DNA of 64,000 nt from an uncultured Lentisphaerota bacterium (GTDB taxonomy: Bacteria; Verrucomicrobiota; Lentisphaeria; Oligosphaerales; CAITYL01). The notes beneath the pieces are model-generated. The model did no database searches. It saw only the letters and a list, made by a program, of their open reading frames with translations, and was not told where the DNA came from. The translations under genes and the position numbers were made by a program. The stretch lies in assembly GCA_903921725.1 (NCBI GenBank), contig CAIXRA010000005.1, positions 1-64,000 on the forward strand, written 5' to 3'. Of this stretch, positions 1-7,786 are shown piece after piece. Numbering within the stretch: the stretch's first letter is position 1; each line of letters starts with the position of its first letter.

Positions 1-227
1 TACGGCACGGTGCGGAGATAATCGAGCTGGCTGCGGGCGATGCTCAGCGCGGTGTTCCGCTTGGTCACCATGTCGTCCGAGTACAGGAAGATCGAAAACA
101 AGGTCAATGCAGACGCCAGTACCAGGCCGGACACGCCAAAGGCGATCATCACCTCGACCAGCGTGAAATGCCGCCTCGTTCCGGACCACACCCCGCAAAC
201 CACGTCAGGAATGGTCTTCATGAGCAT
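1..227 (-). CDS. Type IV pilin-like / pseudopilin N-terminus (partial)
   Basis: This is the 5' end of a gene reading leftward off the window. From the ATG at 227 (or the second ATG at 221) the product has a short basic leader, then R-R-H followed by FTLVEVMIAFGVSG and a hydrophobic run. That is the prepilin peptidase/N-methylation signature with Phe at +1 and Glu at +5. His in place of Gly before the Phe is common in Lentisphaerota and relatives (family knowledge). It is probably a type II secretion or type IV pilus minor pseudopilin exported to the periplasm. Only about 75 residues are visible, so the class of pilin cannot be told. Confidence 0.75.
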   Translation of the reverse strand, partial: MLMKTIPDVVCGVWSGTRRHFTLVEVMIAFGVSGLVLASALTLFSIFLYSDDMVTKRNTALSIARSQLDYLRTVP

Positions 228-409
228 CCCCAGCCTCCGCCATCACACCCATGCCCCCGGGCGTGTTGTGTTTTCCCTCGTACTTTGCCGATGAGAAAGG
301 ATAACCCGGAATCGGCCTAATTTCAAATTGCAGGCTCAGGCCGGCCGGCGGCGGGCCGGAATCCAACGGGTATTTTTCAAGAGTGGCGGAGACGGCGGAT
401 CGGTGCGCG

Positions 410-562
410 TTTGGAGTGCGGCGATAAGCGCATCCGTTCGCCGCTTTTAATTCGCGCGGAGCGCTGGCGTCCCTTCTCTCATTGCTGGCTGAGGTATTGT
501 TGATGGCGGCTCCGCCTTGGTTGGAAAGCGGCAAACGGATGCACTTATTGCCGCACTCCAAA
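410..562. repeat. Imperfect inverted repeat, 38-bp arms, MITE/REP-like
   Basis: The stretch 228-809 has no convincing gene. Its main content is this element. The left arm (410-447, beginning TTTGGAGTGCGGC) and the right arm (525-562, ending GCCGCACTCCAAA) are reverse complements with about three mismatches. They enclose roughly 77 bp. No open frame crosses it with coding character. It resembles a non-autonomous palindromic element. No second copy was seen in this window. Confidence 0.7.
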
Positions 563-731
563 TGACTCCACGCCTTCTCCTGTTGGCAATGATCAAATGG
601 AACGGCTTTGCCAAAAATGTATGATGCGACGGATCGCCATTTTTATGAAATATGCGGCTTAGGACATATTGGCGCCCGGCGCGGGGATCCGGGTTCAAGC
701 CGGTCGTCCGCCGGCAGTCGCGAAGCGGGAT

Positions 732-737
732 TATAGT
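732..737 (+). promoter_or_regulatory. Possible -10 element upstream of metX
   Basis: The hexamer TATAGT followed by ACGC lies 73 bp before the metX start. The same TATAGTAC string also precedes the M60 peptidase gene and thiC. No good -35 box is visible. No SAM riboswitch consensus was recognised between here and the start. Confidence 0.35.
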
Positions 738-809
738 ACGCACAATCCGGAGCCGCGGCGCCTCCATGCGGCGGGCCGGCCCCGGAAAACGCAGGCAGGT
801 CCCAACGCC

Positions 810-2018
810 ATGACGACACACAAGCCCAGCACGGCAGCCAAACAGGAGGAGCCCTCGGTCGGGATCGTGTCCCCGAACCAAGTGCGGCTCTTCCAGCCGC
901 CGCATGTCCTGAAGCTGGCGAACGGCGCCGCCCTCGGCCCGATCACAATCCAGTACGAGACCTACGGCAGGCTGAACGCGAAGAAAGACAACGCCATCCT
1001 GCTCTGCCACGCGCTGTCGGGGGACGCGCACGCGGCGGGCCGGCACGCGCCCGAAGATCCGGCGCCGGGCTGGTGGGACACGGCGGTCGGCCCCGGCAAG
1101 GCGCTGGACACCGACGAATATTTCATCCTCTGCGCCAACGTGCTCGGCGGCTGCAAGGGCTCGACCGGGGCCAGCTCCACCGACCCGGCCACCGGCAGGC
1201 CGTACGGCCTCTCCTTTCCCATCGTGACCATCGGCGACATGGTCGAGTGCCAGAAGGCGCTGGTGGACCACCTCGGCATCCCGAAACTGCTGGCGGTTGT
1301 CGGCGGCTCCATGGGCGGAATGCAGGCGCTGGAGTGGGCGGTGCGTTTTCCGGAGAAGATCCAGGCGGCGATTCCGGTGGCGACGACCTACCGGCTGTCG
1401 GCGCAGGGGATCGCCTTCAACGCCGTCGGGCGCGAGGCGATTTTCGCCGACCCGAACTGGAAGCGCGGCGACTACTACGGCGGCGAGGCGCCGGCCAGCG
1501 GCCTGGCCATCGCCCGCATGATCGGCCACATCACCTACCTCAGCGACAAATCGATGCACGAGAAGTTCGGGCGCGAGCTGCGCCACCGCGAGGAGTACGC
1601 CTACAATTTCGAGACCGAGTTCCAGGTCGAAAGCTACCTCCGCCACCAGGGGCAGAAGTTCATCCAGCGCTTCGACGCCAACAGCTACCTCTACATCACC
1701 AAGGCGATGGACTATTTCGACATGACGGACAATTTCCCGAGCCTCCGCGCCAGCCTGAAACGCACGCGGGCAAAGTTTCTGCTGCTGGCGTTTTCCAGCG
1801 ACTGGCTCTTTCCCCCGCAGGAGATGCGGGATATCGCCGGCGCCCTGCGCGCCAACGGGGCGGACGTCACCTATCTGGAGATCAAGTCGGACTACGGCCA
1901 CGATGCGTTCCTGCTCGAAACCGAGGAGGTCACCCGCGCCATGAAGCCGTTCCTGCGCTACCTGCACCGGGGCGGGCATGGCGCGCACCGCGGCGCCGCG
2001 GAAGGAGGCGTCCTGTGA
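810..2018 (+). CDS. metX: Homoserine O-acetyltransferase
   Basis: It transfers an acyl group from acyl-CoA to homoserine in the cytoplasm, opening the methionine pathway by direct sulfhydrylation. The 402-residue alpha/beta hydrolase is near the usual 370-400. Visible motifs are the GCKGSTG-SS loop (about 114-123), the nucleophile elbow GGSMGG (Ser about 167), Asp in SSDWLFP (about 331) and His in YGHDAF (about 364). I chose the ATG at 810 because conserved sequence begins soon after it; the frame is open further upstream but lacks family similarity. It overlaps metW by 4 bp (GTGA), so the two are translationally coupled, as in many bacteria. Acetyl versus succinyl specificity cannot be decided by eye. 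Confidence 0.95.
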   Translation: MTTHKPSTAAKQEEPSVGIVSPNQVRLFQPPHVLKLANGAALGPITIQYETYGRLNAKKDNAILLCHALSGDAHAAGRHAPEDPAPGWWDTAVGPGKALDTDEYFILCANVLGGCKGSTGASSTDPATGRPYGLSFPIVTIGDMVECQKALVDHLGIPKLLAVVGGSMGGMQALEWAVRFPEKIQAAIPVATTYRLSAQGIAFNAVGREAIFADPNWKRGDYYGGEAPASGLAIARMIGHITYLSDKSMHEKFGRELRHREEYAYNFETEFQVESYLRHQGQKFIQRFDANSYLYITKAMDYFDMTDNFPSLRASLKRTRAKFLLLAFSSDWLFPPQEMRDIAGALRANGADVTYLEIKSDYGHDAFLLETEEVTRAMKPFLRYLHRGGHGAHRGAAEGGVL

Positions 2019-2668
2019 ACGAGGAACAAGCACCGGCCCGCGCGGGTTCTGAAAACAACGAAGGGCTGCAGCGCAACGATTTTCGCACGGTCCTGGATCT
2101 GGTGGAGCCCGGCTCGCGCGTCCTGGACCTCGGCTGCGGCGACGGCACGCTGCTCCAGCTCCTGCGCGCCCGCAAGCAGGCATCGGGCTACGGCGTCGAG
2201 ATGGACCAGCGGCTGATCATGGAGTGCATCGCCCGCGGCCTTTCCGTGTTCCAGGGCAACCTGGACGAGGGGCTGCGCGACTTCGAGGACCAGTCGTTCG
2301 ACTACGTCATCCTCAACCAGACCCTGCCCGCCGTGCATCGGCCGGCCTATGTGCTGGACGAAATGCTGCGCGTCGGGAAGATGGGGATCGTCAGTTTCCC
2401 GAACTTCGCCTGCTGGCGCGTCCGCTGGCACCTGCTGACCCGCGGCCGCATGCCGGTGGACGAGATCATCCCCTACGAATGGTACGACACGCCGAACATC
2501 CACCACCTGACCGTCGTCGACTTCGAGGAGTTCTGCCGGAAGCAGGGCGTCGCCATACGCCGGGCCTTCTATTTCCGCCAGCTCAGCCGCGGACACGCCG
2601 TCACCCGGATGCTCCGTCCCAACCTGCGCGCTGGCTACGCGCTCTTCGTCATCGCCCGTGAACCCTGA
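2015..2668 (+). CDS. metW: MetW-like methyltransferase, metX partner
   Basis: MetW is a class I SAM-dependent methyltransferase-fold protein that works with MetX in methionine biosynthesis; its exact reaction is unsettled. The product is 217 residues, with the SAM-binding VLDLGCGDGTLL early on and the family motifs SFPNFACWRVR, EWYDTPNIHHLT and FEEFC. The GTG start at 2015 overlaps the metX stop, leaving no room for another start. Length and order (metX then metW) match the standard pair. Confidence 0.94.
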   Translation: MNEEQAPARAGSENNEGLQRNDFRTVLDLVEPGSRVLDLGCGDGTLLQLLRARKQASGYGVEMDQRLIMECIARGLSVFQGNLDEGLRDFEDQSFDYVILNQTLPAVHRPAYVLDEMLRVGKMGIVSFPNFACWRVRWHLLTRGRMPVDEIIPYEWYDTPNIHHLTVVDFEEFCRKQGVAIRRAFYFRQLSRGHAVTRMLRPNLRAGYALFVIAREP

Positions 2669-2874
2669 GGTGCCGGAACGCCCCGGAGCGTGCGGTAACC
2701 GGCTCCGCGGGGGCGGTGTCCGGAAGTATTGTGCCAAAAAAGGGGCGCGCCGGCTGGCAGCTTCGCCGCGGACGGTTATTGTGCGTACAACCGCGTCCTG
2801 CACCGCCTCCAGGCGGGGATGCGGCCGCGGCGGCGGGAACCCTCAGCGAAACCAGGACGACAGGAAACAGTCCC

Positions 2875-3459
2875 ATGAGCGGCGGCCACAAAATACCGCG
2901 GGTCCACAAGCAGACGCTGGTCGAGATGAACGTGCCCGTGTTCACGGCCCGGCGCGACGCGGCCCACGACCGCGCCCTGGAACTGCTCCGCAAGGAGCTG
3001 CCGCTCTCCGACCGCGCCTCGCGCCAGACGCTCTACGGTGAGTGCGACCGCCTTCTCGGCGACGCCATCCTCTTCAACCAGAAATCGCAGCAGACCCAGC
3101 ATGAAACCCCCATCGCGCGGTACCTGCACATCCTGCAGGAGACGGTCCACCTCAGCCTGGCCCACCAGCGGCACTCCGACTATTTGGTCCGCGAGGCCCA
3201 GGAGCTTTCCCGCCTGACCGGCGCGCCGCCACCGGCCGGCGGAACCGGCGACGCGTTCAGCAACAGCGAGCTGCAGATGCTGGCCTTTGTCGAGGATCTC
3301 CTCCAGTTCGGGGAACCGCTCCTGCGGCACGACTCCGTCGAACGCCAGAAACATTTCTCCGATGACGACCGGCGGCGCTTCGCCCTTGCCCGCGCCGAGT
3401 ACGACCGCCACTACTGGATGGGTGACCAGCCCCCGCAGGCCACCGAGTGCGCCCCATGA
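2875..3459 (+). CDS. Conserved hypothetical, predicted helical cytoplasmic protein
   Basis: Not recognised. The product is 194 residues, hydrophilic, with no signal peptide or membrane span and mostly helical composition (RALELLRKEL, YLHILQETVHLSL, ELQMLAFVEDLLQFGE). A Pro/Gly break near residue 125 splits it into two helical parts. The ATG at 2875 follows an AGGAAACAG ribosome-binding site. The stop overlaps the start of the downstream glycosyltransferase by 4 bp (ATGA), so it is probably translated with that enzyme and may work in the same glycan or lipid-linked sugar step; that role is inference only. Confidence 0.75.
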   Translation: MSGGHKIPRVHKQTLVEMNVPVFTARRDAAHDRALELLRKELPLSDRASRQTLYGECDRLLGDAILFNQKSQQTQHETPIARYLHILQETVHLSLAHQRHSDYLVREAQELSRLTGAPPPAGGTGDAFSNSELQMLAFVEDLLQFGEPLLRHDSVERQKHFSDDDRRRFALARAEYDRHYWMGDQPPQATECAP

Positions 3460-4154
3460 AGCTCACCGTCATCATCCCGGTGTACAACGAGGAGGCGACC
3501 ATCCTGGAGATTATCCGCCGCGTCCGCGGATGTGGCGTGCCGGATCTCCAGCTTCTGGTGGTCGATGACGCCTCCGGCGACGGCACCCGCGGAAAGCTGG
3601 AGTCCTTGCCGCCGGCGCCCGACCTGACCGTCATCCGCCACGAGTCCAACCACGGCAAGGGCGCCGCCATCCGCACCGCTCAGAAGCATGTCACCGGCGA
3701 CGTGGTCGTCATCCAGGACGCCGACCTCGAGTATTCCCCCGAGGAGTTCCCGCACATGCTGCGGCTCTTCGCCGGCAAGCAGGCCGACGCCGTCTTCGGC
3801 AGCCGCTATTCCGGCTCCGAGATCATGGTCGACACCTTCTGGCACTACAACGGCAACCGCGTCCTCACCCTCTTCTCTAATCTTTGCAGCAACCTCCACC
3901 TTACCGACATGGAAACCTGCTACAAGATGATCCGCGCCGACATCTTCCGGAGCCTCCCGCTGGAATGCAACCGCTTCGGCATCGAACCGGAGCTGACCGC
4001 CAAGCTCGCCCGCCGCCGCTGCCGCATTTACGAAGTTCCGATTGCGTACGCCGCACGCAACTTCGACGGCGGCAAGAAAATAGGCTGGAAGGACGGCGTC
4101 GCCGCCCTCTGGTACATCCTGAAATACAACCTGTTGCGCCGCGGCGACGGCTGA
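3456..4154 (+). CDS. Family 2 glycosyltransferase, DPM1/polyprenyl-phosphate type
   Basis: A GT-A fold glycosyltransferase of 232 residues, likely moving a sugar from a nucleotide donor to a polyprenyl phosphate at the inner face of the membrane. It opens KLTVIIPVYNEEATIL, and has VVDDASGDGT (donor binding), NHGKGAAIRTA and the DAD motif of QDADLEYSPEE. Gly-Trp-Lys-Asp-Gly near the C-terminus is typical of this family. There is no C-terminal membrane anchor, unlike the GT2 at 56861-57832. I prefer the ATG at 3456 over the in-frame GTG at 3447 because it overlaps the preceding stop. Sugar and acceptor are unknown. Confidence 0.88.
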   Translation: MKLTVIIPVYNEEATILEIIRRVRGCGVPDLQLLVVDDASGDGTRGKLESLPPAPDLTVIRHESNHGKGAAIRTAQKHVTGDVVVIQDADLEYSPEEFPHMLRLFAGKQADAVFGSRYSGSEIMVDTFWHYNGNRVLTLFSNLCSNLHLTDMETCYKMIRADIFRSLPLECNRFGIEPELTAKLARRRCRIYEVPIAYAARNFDGGKKIGWKDGVAALWYILKYNLLRRGDG

Positions 4155-4331
4155 CGCAGGCACGGGGTCCCTCCGACACCCTGCGAAAATGGGCGGAAGG
4201 CGTCACGCCGCGGCGCACGCCGGAAACGGCCGCCGTTGAATGGGTGGTTCCGGCACGAATCAGCCGGCACGTCCATCGCTTGCAACTCAGCCTCTGCGTG
4301 GTACGGTATGAGCCGTTCGTTTTTCCAGTTT

Positions 4332-4407
4332 CGGGATGTAGCGCAGCCTGGTTTAGCGCGTTTGTCTGGGGGACAAAAGGTCGCGAGTTCGAATCTCGCC
4401 ATCCCGA
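4332..4407 (+). tRNA. tRNA-Pro (anticodon GGG)
   Basis: A complete cloverleaf: acceptor arms CGGGATG/CATCCCG, D-arm beginning GTAGCGCAG, anticodon stem TTTGT/ACAAA around the loop CTGGGGG (anticodon GGG), and T-arm with GTTCGAATC. A genomically encoded CCA follows (4408-4410). A C at position 1 with proline identity is normal. The stretches on either side (4155-4331 and 4411-4538) hold no gene. Confidence 0.96.
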
Positions 4408-4538
4408 CCATTCTTTCTTGTGCGATCCAACAGCACTCCGCTTGGGGGGAGGGAGGCTGGTGGCACTCCTCGCCGTCCGGGGCGGGTCGCGCAAATTTCA
4501 CATCCCACTCCCGGCAGCGAGCATTGAGGGATCCCGTT

Positions 4539-4985
4539 ATGATTTTGGATGATCAACGGAACATGTCGCGCTACCAGGCGGTGCTGCCGGCGCTGGCGAA
4601 GATCAAGGCGTTTCTGGCGGAACAGCCGCTGGCATCGCGCGCCGCAGGCCGCCATGAGCTTGACGGCGACCGCCTCTATGTGAACATCGGCGACTGCTCC
4701 GGCAAGGGGCGCGAGGCTGCACGCCTCGAAATCCACCGCCGCTATGTCGACGTGCAGATTGCATTTGAAAACTGCGATGTCATCGGCTGGAAACCGCTGC
4801 AGGAATGCAGCCAGACCACCGCCGACTATGACGCCGCCAGCGACATCGGATTTTTTGGGGACGCATCGAACGCCTGGTTCGACCTTGTCCCCGGCCAGTT
4901 CGCCATCCTTTTCCCCGAGGACGCCCACGCGCCGCTCGCCGGAACCGGCCCCGTGCGCAAGGCCATCTTCAAGGTCATGCTGTAA
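4539..4985 (+). CDS. YhcH/YjgK/YiaL family protein
   Basis: A 148-residue cupin-like beta-sandwich protein. The family includes NanQ (YhcH), a sialic-acid anomerase, and others thought to handle sugars or sugar acids. Diagnostic features are HEL-G at about residue 41, the RLEIHRRYVDVQI block, GW-P and the C-terminal LFPEDAHAP-L then VRKAIFKV, which carries the conserved His and Lys. A GAGGGA ribosome-binding site precedes the ATG at 4539. It stands alone, with no nan or uxu genes beside it, so the substrate is open. Confidence 0.9.
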   Translation: MILDDQRNMSRYQAVLPALAKIKAFLAEQPLASRAAGRHELDGDRLYVNIGDCSGKGREAARLEIHRRYVDVQIAFENCDVIGWKPLQECSQTTADYDAASDIGFFGDASNAWFDLVPGQFAILFPEDAHAPLAGTGPVRKAIFKVML

Positions 4986-5095
4986 GACGGCCGGATTGCA
5001 AACGGGACGGGCTCCCCGTTGCCGCAGGCGGAAACACGCGCGGACGGCGCGTCTTGTGCGCGCCGGAAAAACCCCTGCTCCCGCACGTAGCTGGG

Positions 5096-5139
5096 GCATG
5101 CGAAACGCATGCGCTCTTAATCCAGGGGCACGATCCCTG
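5096..5139 (+). other. Two adjacent perfect hairpins in an intergenic region
   Basis: GCATGCG-AAA-CGCATGC (5096-5112) is followed by CAGGG-GCACGAT-CCCTG (5123-5139). Both could form RNA stems between two convergent genes (YhcH-like and the histidine kinase). The second looks faintly like a tRNA T-arm and CTCTTAATC between them like a tRNA-Lys anticodon loop, but no acceptor stem closes. Neither hairpin has a T-run, so a classical terminator is not shown. Confidence 0.3.
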
Positions 5140-5204
5140 CCTACCCCTTGTCCGCCACCCTGCCGTGACAGGCACAAGCCGCGCGGCTTCATGCAAAATC
5201 CTGG

Positions 5205-7550
5205 TTACAGAAGGAAGAGCGGATCAGTCGCCGTCGGCCGGGCGAGGACGGACTTGAGCGTGCGCAGGAGCACTTCCGTCTCGCACGGCTTCTGGATGAA
5301 CGCCGAGATCTCGCTTCCGGCCAGGTGCCCTGTCGCGTCCTCCGAGCTGTAGCCTGAAAAGACGATGATCGGCAGGTCCGGGCGCGTCCGGTGAAGGCTG
5401 CGGATCAGTTCGTAGCCGTCCATCCGCGGCATCTTAAGGTCAAGAATGGCGGCGCTGACCCGGTCCGCTTTCTGATGGAAGACCGAGAGGCCGATGACGC
5501 CGTCGCCCGCCGACAGGACCGAGTAGCCGGCCATCTCCAGCACGTGCTGCACAAGGTCGCGGATGCAGTCCTCGTCGTCCACGACCAAGATTGTCCCGAG
5601 CGTCTCCAGGTTTTTCTTCGAGCGATTCGCCTCGGCCTCGGCCGGTGGCGCCAGCGGTTCCACGGATTCCGGAACGGGGCGTTCCTTGGCCGGGAAATAG
5701 ACGGTCACGCGGGTTCCGGAGCCGGACTGGCTGTCCACGGTGACAATGCCGCCGTGGGCGCGGGTGATTCCGAGGACGACGGAGAGCCCGAGGCCGCGAC
5801 CGGCGAACTTGGTGGAGAAGAACGGCTCGAAAATGTGCATCCGGCTCTCTTCGTCCATGCCGCAGCCGGTGTCGGACACCTCGATGAAGGCGTAGAGCCC
5901 GTCGGGCCGGTTCTGCCCCAGTCCGCCCGGGGCGGACTGGAAGTCCTGCCGGGACATCATGCGGGAACCGGAGCAGACGCGGACGCCGCCTTCGCTGCTG
6001 CCGACGGCCTCGACGGCGTTGGTCACCAGATGCGTCACCAGCTGCTGGATCTGCGAGGTGTCCATGTCGGCCAGCAGGTCGAGACCGGCGGGACGGTAGT
6101 CAAGGGTGATGTTCTTCGGCACGAGGGTTTCGACCAGGCTCTTCATGTCCGACAACAGCTCCCCAAGGATGACGGGGCGCGGGTTGACGCCGGAGCGGCC
6201 GGAGTAGACCAGCATCATCCGGCTGAGTTCGCTGGCGCGCTGGCCGGCGGCCGTAATCGCCCCCAGGCTTTCCGTCACGTCTGACGGCAGCGTCTTGGAG
6301 CGCATGGCCAGTTCGGCATTGCCAAGGATGACCATGAGCAGGTTGTTGAAATCGTGGGCGATGCCGCCGGCCATGACGGCAAGGCATTCGAGCTTCTGCG
6401 CTTCACGCGCGCTGCCCTCCAGAATGATCCGCTCCTCGCCGGCGCGCTTGGTGGCCGAGATGTCCACGGCGGCGCTGGTGATGCCGGCGATGCGCCCGGA
6501 AAGGTCGTAGAGCGGCTCCATGGTGATGTCATAGCAAAACGTTTTGTCCTTGCCCGTAGCCACGGTGACCTCCTCGCGGCGGAGGCCGCCGGAGGCCAGC
6601 ACCTCGCGCTTGACCGCGGTCAGCCGCTCCGCCACATCGGGCGGATAGAGGTCGGCGTCCCCCTGGCCAATCAGCGAAATCAGCGCATTCATCCAGGAGG
6701 GCTGGTTGTAGACCCAGGAGTAGCGGAGGTTGACGTCCTGACTGAACACCGACACGGGCGAATCCTGGAGCGCGACGCGGAACCGTTCCTCGCTCTGCCG
6801 GATCTTGACCTCCGCGAACCGGTTCTCCAGCGCCGAGAGGACGATTCCACAGGCAAGGCCGAGCATCTGCACTTCTTCCGGCGTCCAAGCCTTTGTCCTG
6901 CGCATGGCGAGAAACCAGAAGAAGACCGTCATGCGCTTGCCCTTCACCGGGATGGCGGCAAAGGAGCGGATGCCGGCCCGGGCCCAGTCCGCGGACTCCG
7001 CGGCGGCGGCGGGCGGCAGCGCGGCCGTGGAGTCGAATGCCTCCGTCCGCAACTCCGAAACCACTCGCTCAAGCCAGTTCCACCGGTTGAGCGCAATAAG
7101 TCCGGAATATTCCGTCTCCGGCGCCCCAACGGCATGCCAGGATGAGATCGGCGCCAGAACCATGCGCGTCCCCTCGCGCGTGACCTGGCTGAGGAGCACA
7201 TGGTCGGAGTCCATGGCCTCGCCCAACTCCTCGAGCGCCTGCCCGACCACCGAGTCAAGCTTGTCCACGTCCGTGTGCAGAAGCCGCAACGAGATGGAGG
7301 TCACAAGCCGCTGCATGGCCAGCCGGCGCGCGATACCCGCCTCGGCCTGCCGCCGGACGAGGTTGTGCCGCATGATGATGAAGATGGAAACGGCAAACAC
7401 GACCAGCAATGCCAGCAGCAGGCTCCGGTCGACCGTGGCGTGCGTCCAAAGGAGGAGGGGGAGGAAGACGCAGAAAAATGTCAGGACAATCACGATTCCG
7501 ACATGCAACACCAAGGCATGCCGGCCCCAAAATGACTTGTGGTTTTCCAT
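5205..7550 (-). CDS. Membrane hybrid sensor histidine kinase (GAF-PAS-HisKA-HATPase-REC)
   Basis: A 781-residue hybrid kinase. Two membrane helices (about 11-36 and 41-60) are followed by a GAF-like domain (about 85-235), a PAS domain (about 255-365), and a dimerisation helix with the phospho-accepting His in GGIAHDFNNLL (about 399). The ATPase domain has DTGCGM and GRGLGLSVV. A C-terminal receiver (about 650-770) carries VVDDED and the acceptor Asp in AAILDLKMPRMDG (about 704). No dedicated DNA-binding partner lies next to it, so the phosphate probably goes to a distant Hpt or regulator, or the receiver is autoinhibitory. I chose the ATG at 7550, preceded by GAGGGG, over an in-frame TTG two codons earlier. 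Confidence 0.92.
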   Translation of the reverse strand: MENHKSFWGRHALVLHVGIVIVLTFFCVFLPLLLWTHATVDRSLLLALLVVFAVSIFIIMRHNLVRRQAEAGIARRLAMQRLVTSISLRLLHTDVDKLDSVVGQALEELGEAMDSDHVLLSQVTREGTRMVLAPISSWHAVGAPETEYSGLIALNRWNWLERVVSELRTEAFDSTAALPPAAAAESADWARAGIRSFAAIPVKGKRMTVFFWFLAMRRTKAWTPEEVQMLGLACGIVLSALENRFAEVKIRQSEERFRVALQDSPVSVFSQDVNLRYSWVYNQPSWMNALISLIGQGDADLYPPDVAERLTAVKREVLASGGLRREEVTVATGKDKTFCYDITMEPLYDLSGRIAGITSAAVDISATKRAGEERIILEGSAREAQKLECLAVMAGGIAHDFNNLLMVILGNAELAMRSKTLPSDVTESLGAITAAGQRASELSRMMLVYSGRSGVNPRPVILGELLSDMKSLVETLVPKNITLDYRPAGLDLLADMDTSQIQQLVTHLVTNAVEAVGSSEGGVRVCSGSRMMSRQDFQSAPGGLGQNRPDGLYAFIEVSDTGCGMDEESRMHIFEPFFSTKFAGRGLGLSVVLGITRAHGGIVTVDSQSGSGTRVTVYFPAKERPVPESVEPLAPPAEAEANRSKKNLETLGTILVVDDEDCIRDLVQHVLEMAGYSVLSAGDGVIGLSVFHQKADRVSAAILDLKMPRMDGYELIRSLHRTRPDLPIIVFSGYSSEDATGHLAGSEISAFIQKPCETEVLLRTLKSVLARPTATDPLFLL

Positions 7551-7611
7551 CGTCAACCACCCCTCGCGACATCATGCACCACATGGTACGAAACCCGTCG
7601 GCCTCGCCCAT

Positions 7612-7640
7612 TATATACACAGTGGCCGTAATAATTGCAA
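7612..7640 (-). promoter_or_regulatory. Sigma-70-type promoter for the histidine kinase
   Basis: Reading on the minus strand, TTGCAA (7640-7635) and TATATA (7617-7612, extending to TATATAAT) are separated by exactly 17 bp, and the kinase start lies about 60 bp downstream. This AT-rich stretch stands out in GC-rich surroundings. The opposite strand serves the divergent M16 protease gene, whose own promoter I could not place. Confidence 0.55.
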
Positions 7641-7786
7641 ATCCGTATCGGCATTCACCACGGCCCGCAGGCGCGCTCCGGACAAAGCCCGGAACTGGCA
7701 AATTTTCGGGCGGTTGCATCTTTTCCACGCGCGACGTTTCTAATACTGCCGTCAGCATGAAACACACCCGCAATCAGGAAAAACCC

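Noticed and set aside
563..809. SAM riboswitch upstream of metX
   Set aside because: No recognisable SAM-I, SAM-II or SAM-IV core; only a weak -10-like motif.
5110..5165. tRNA-Lys pseudogene
   Set aside because: Anticodon-loop and T-arm likeness only; no acceptor or D stem can be closed.
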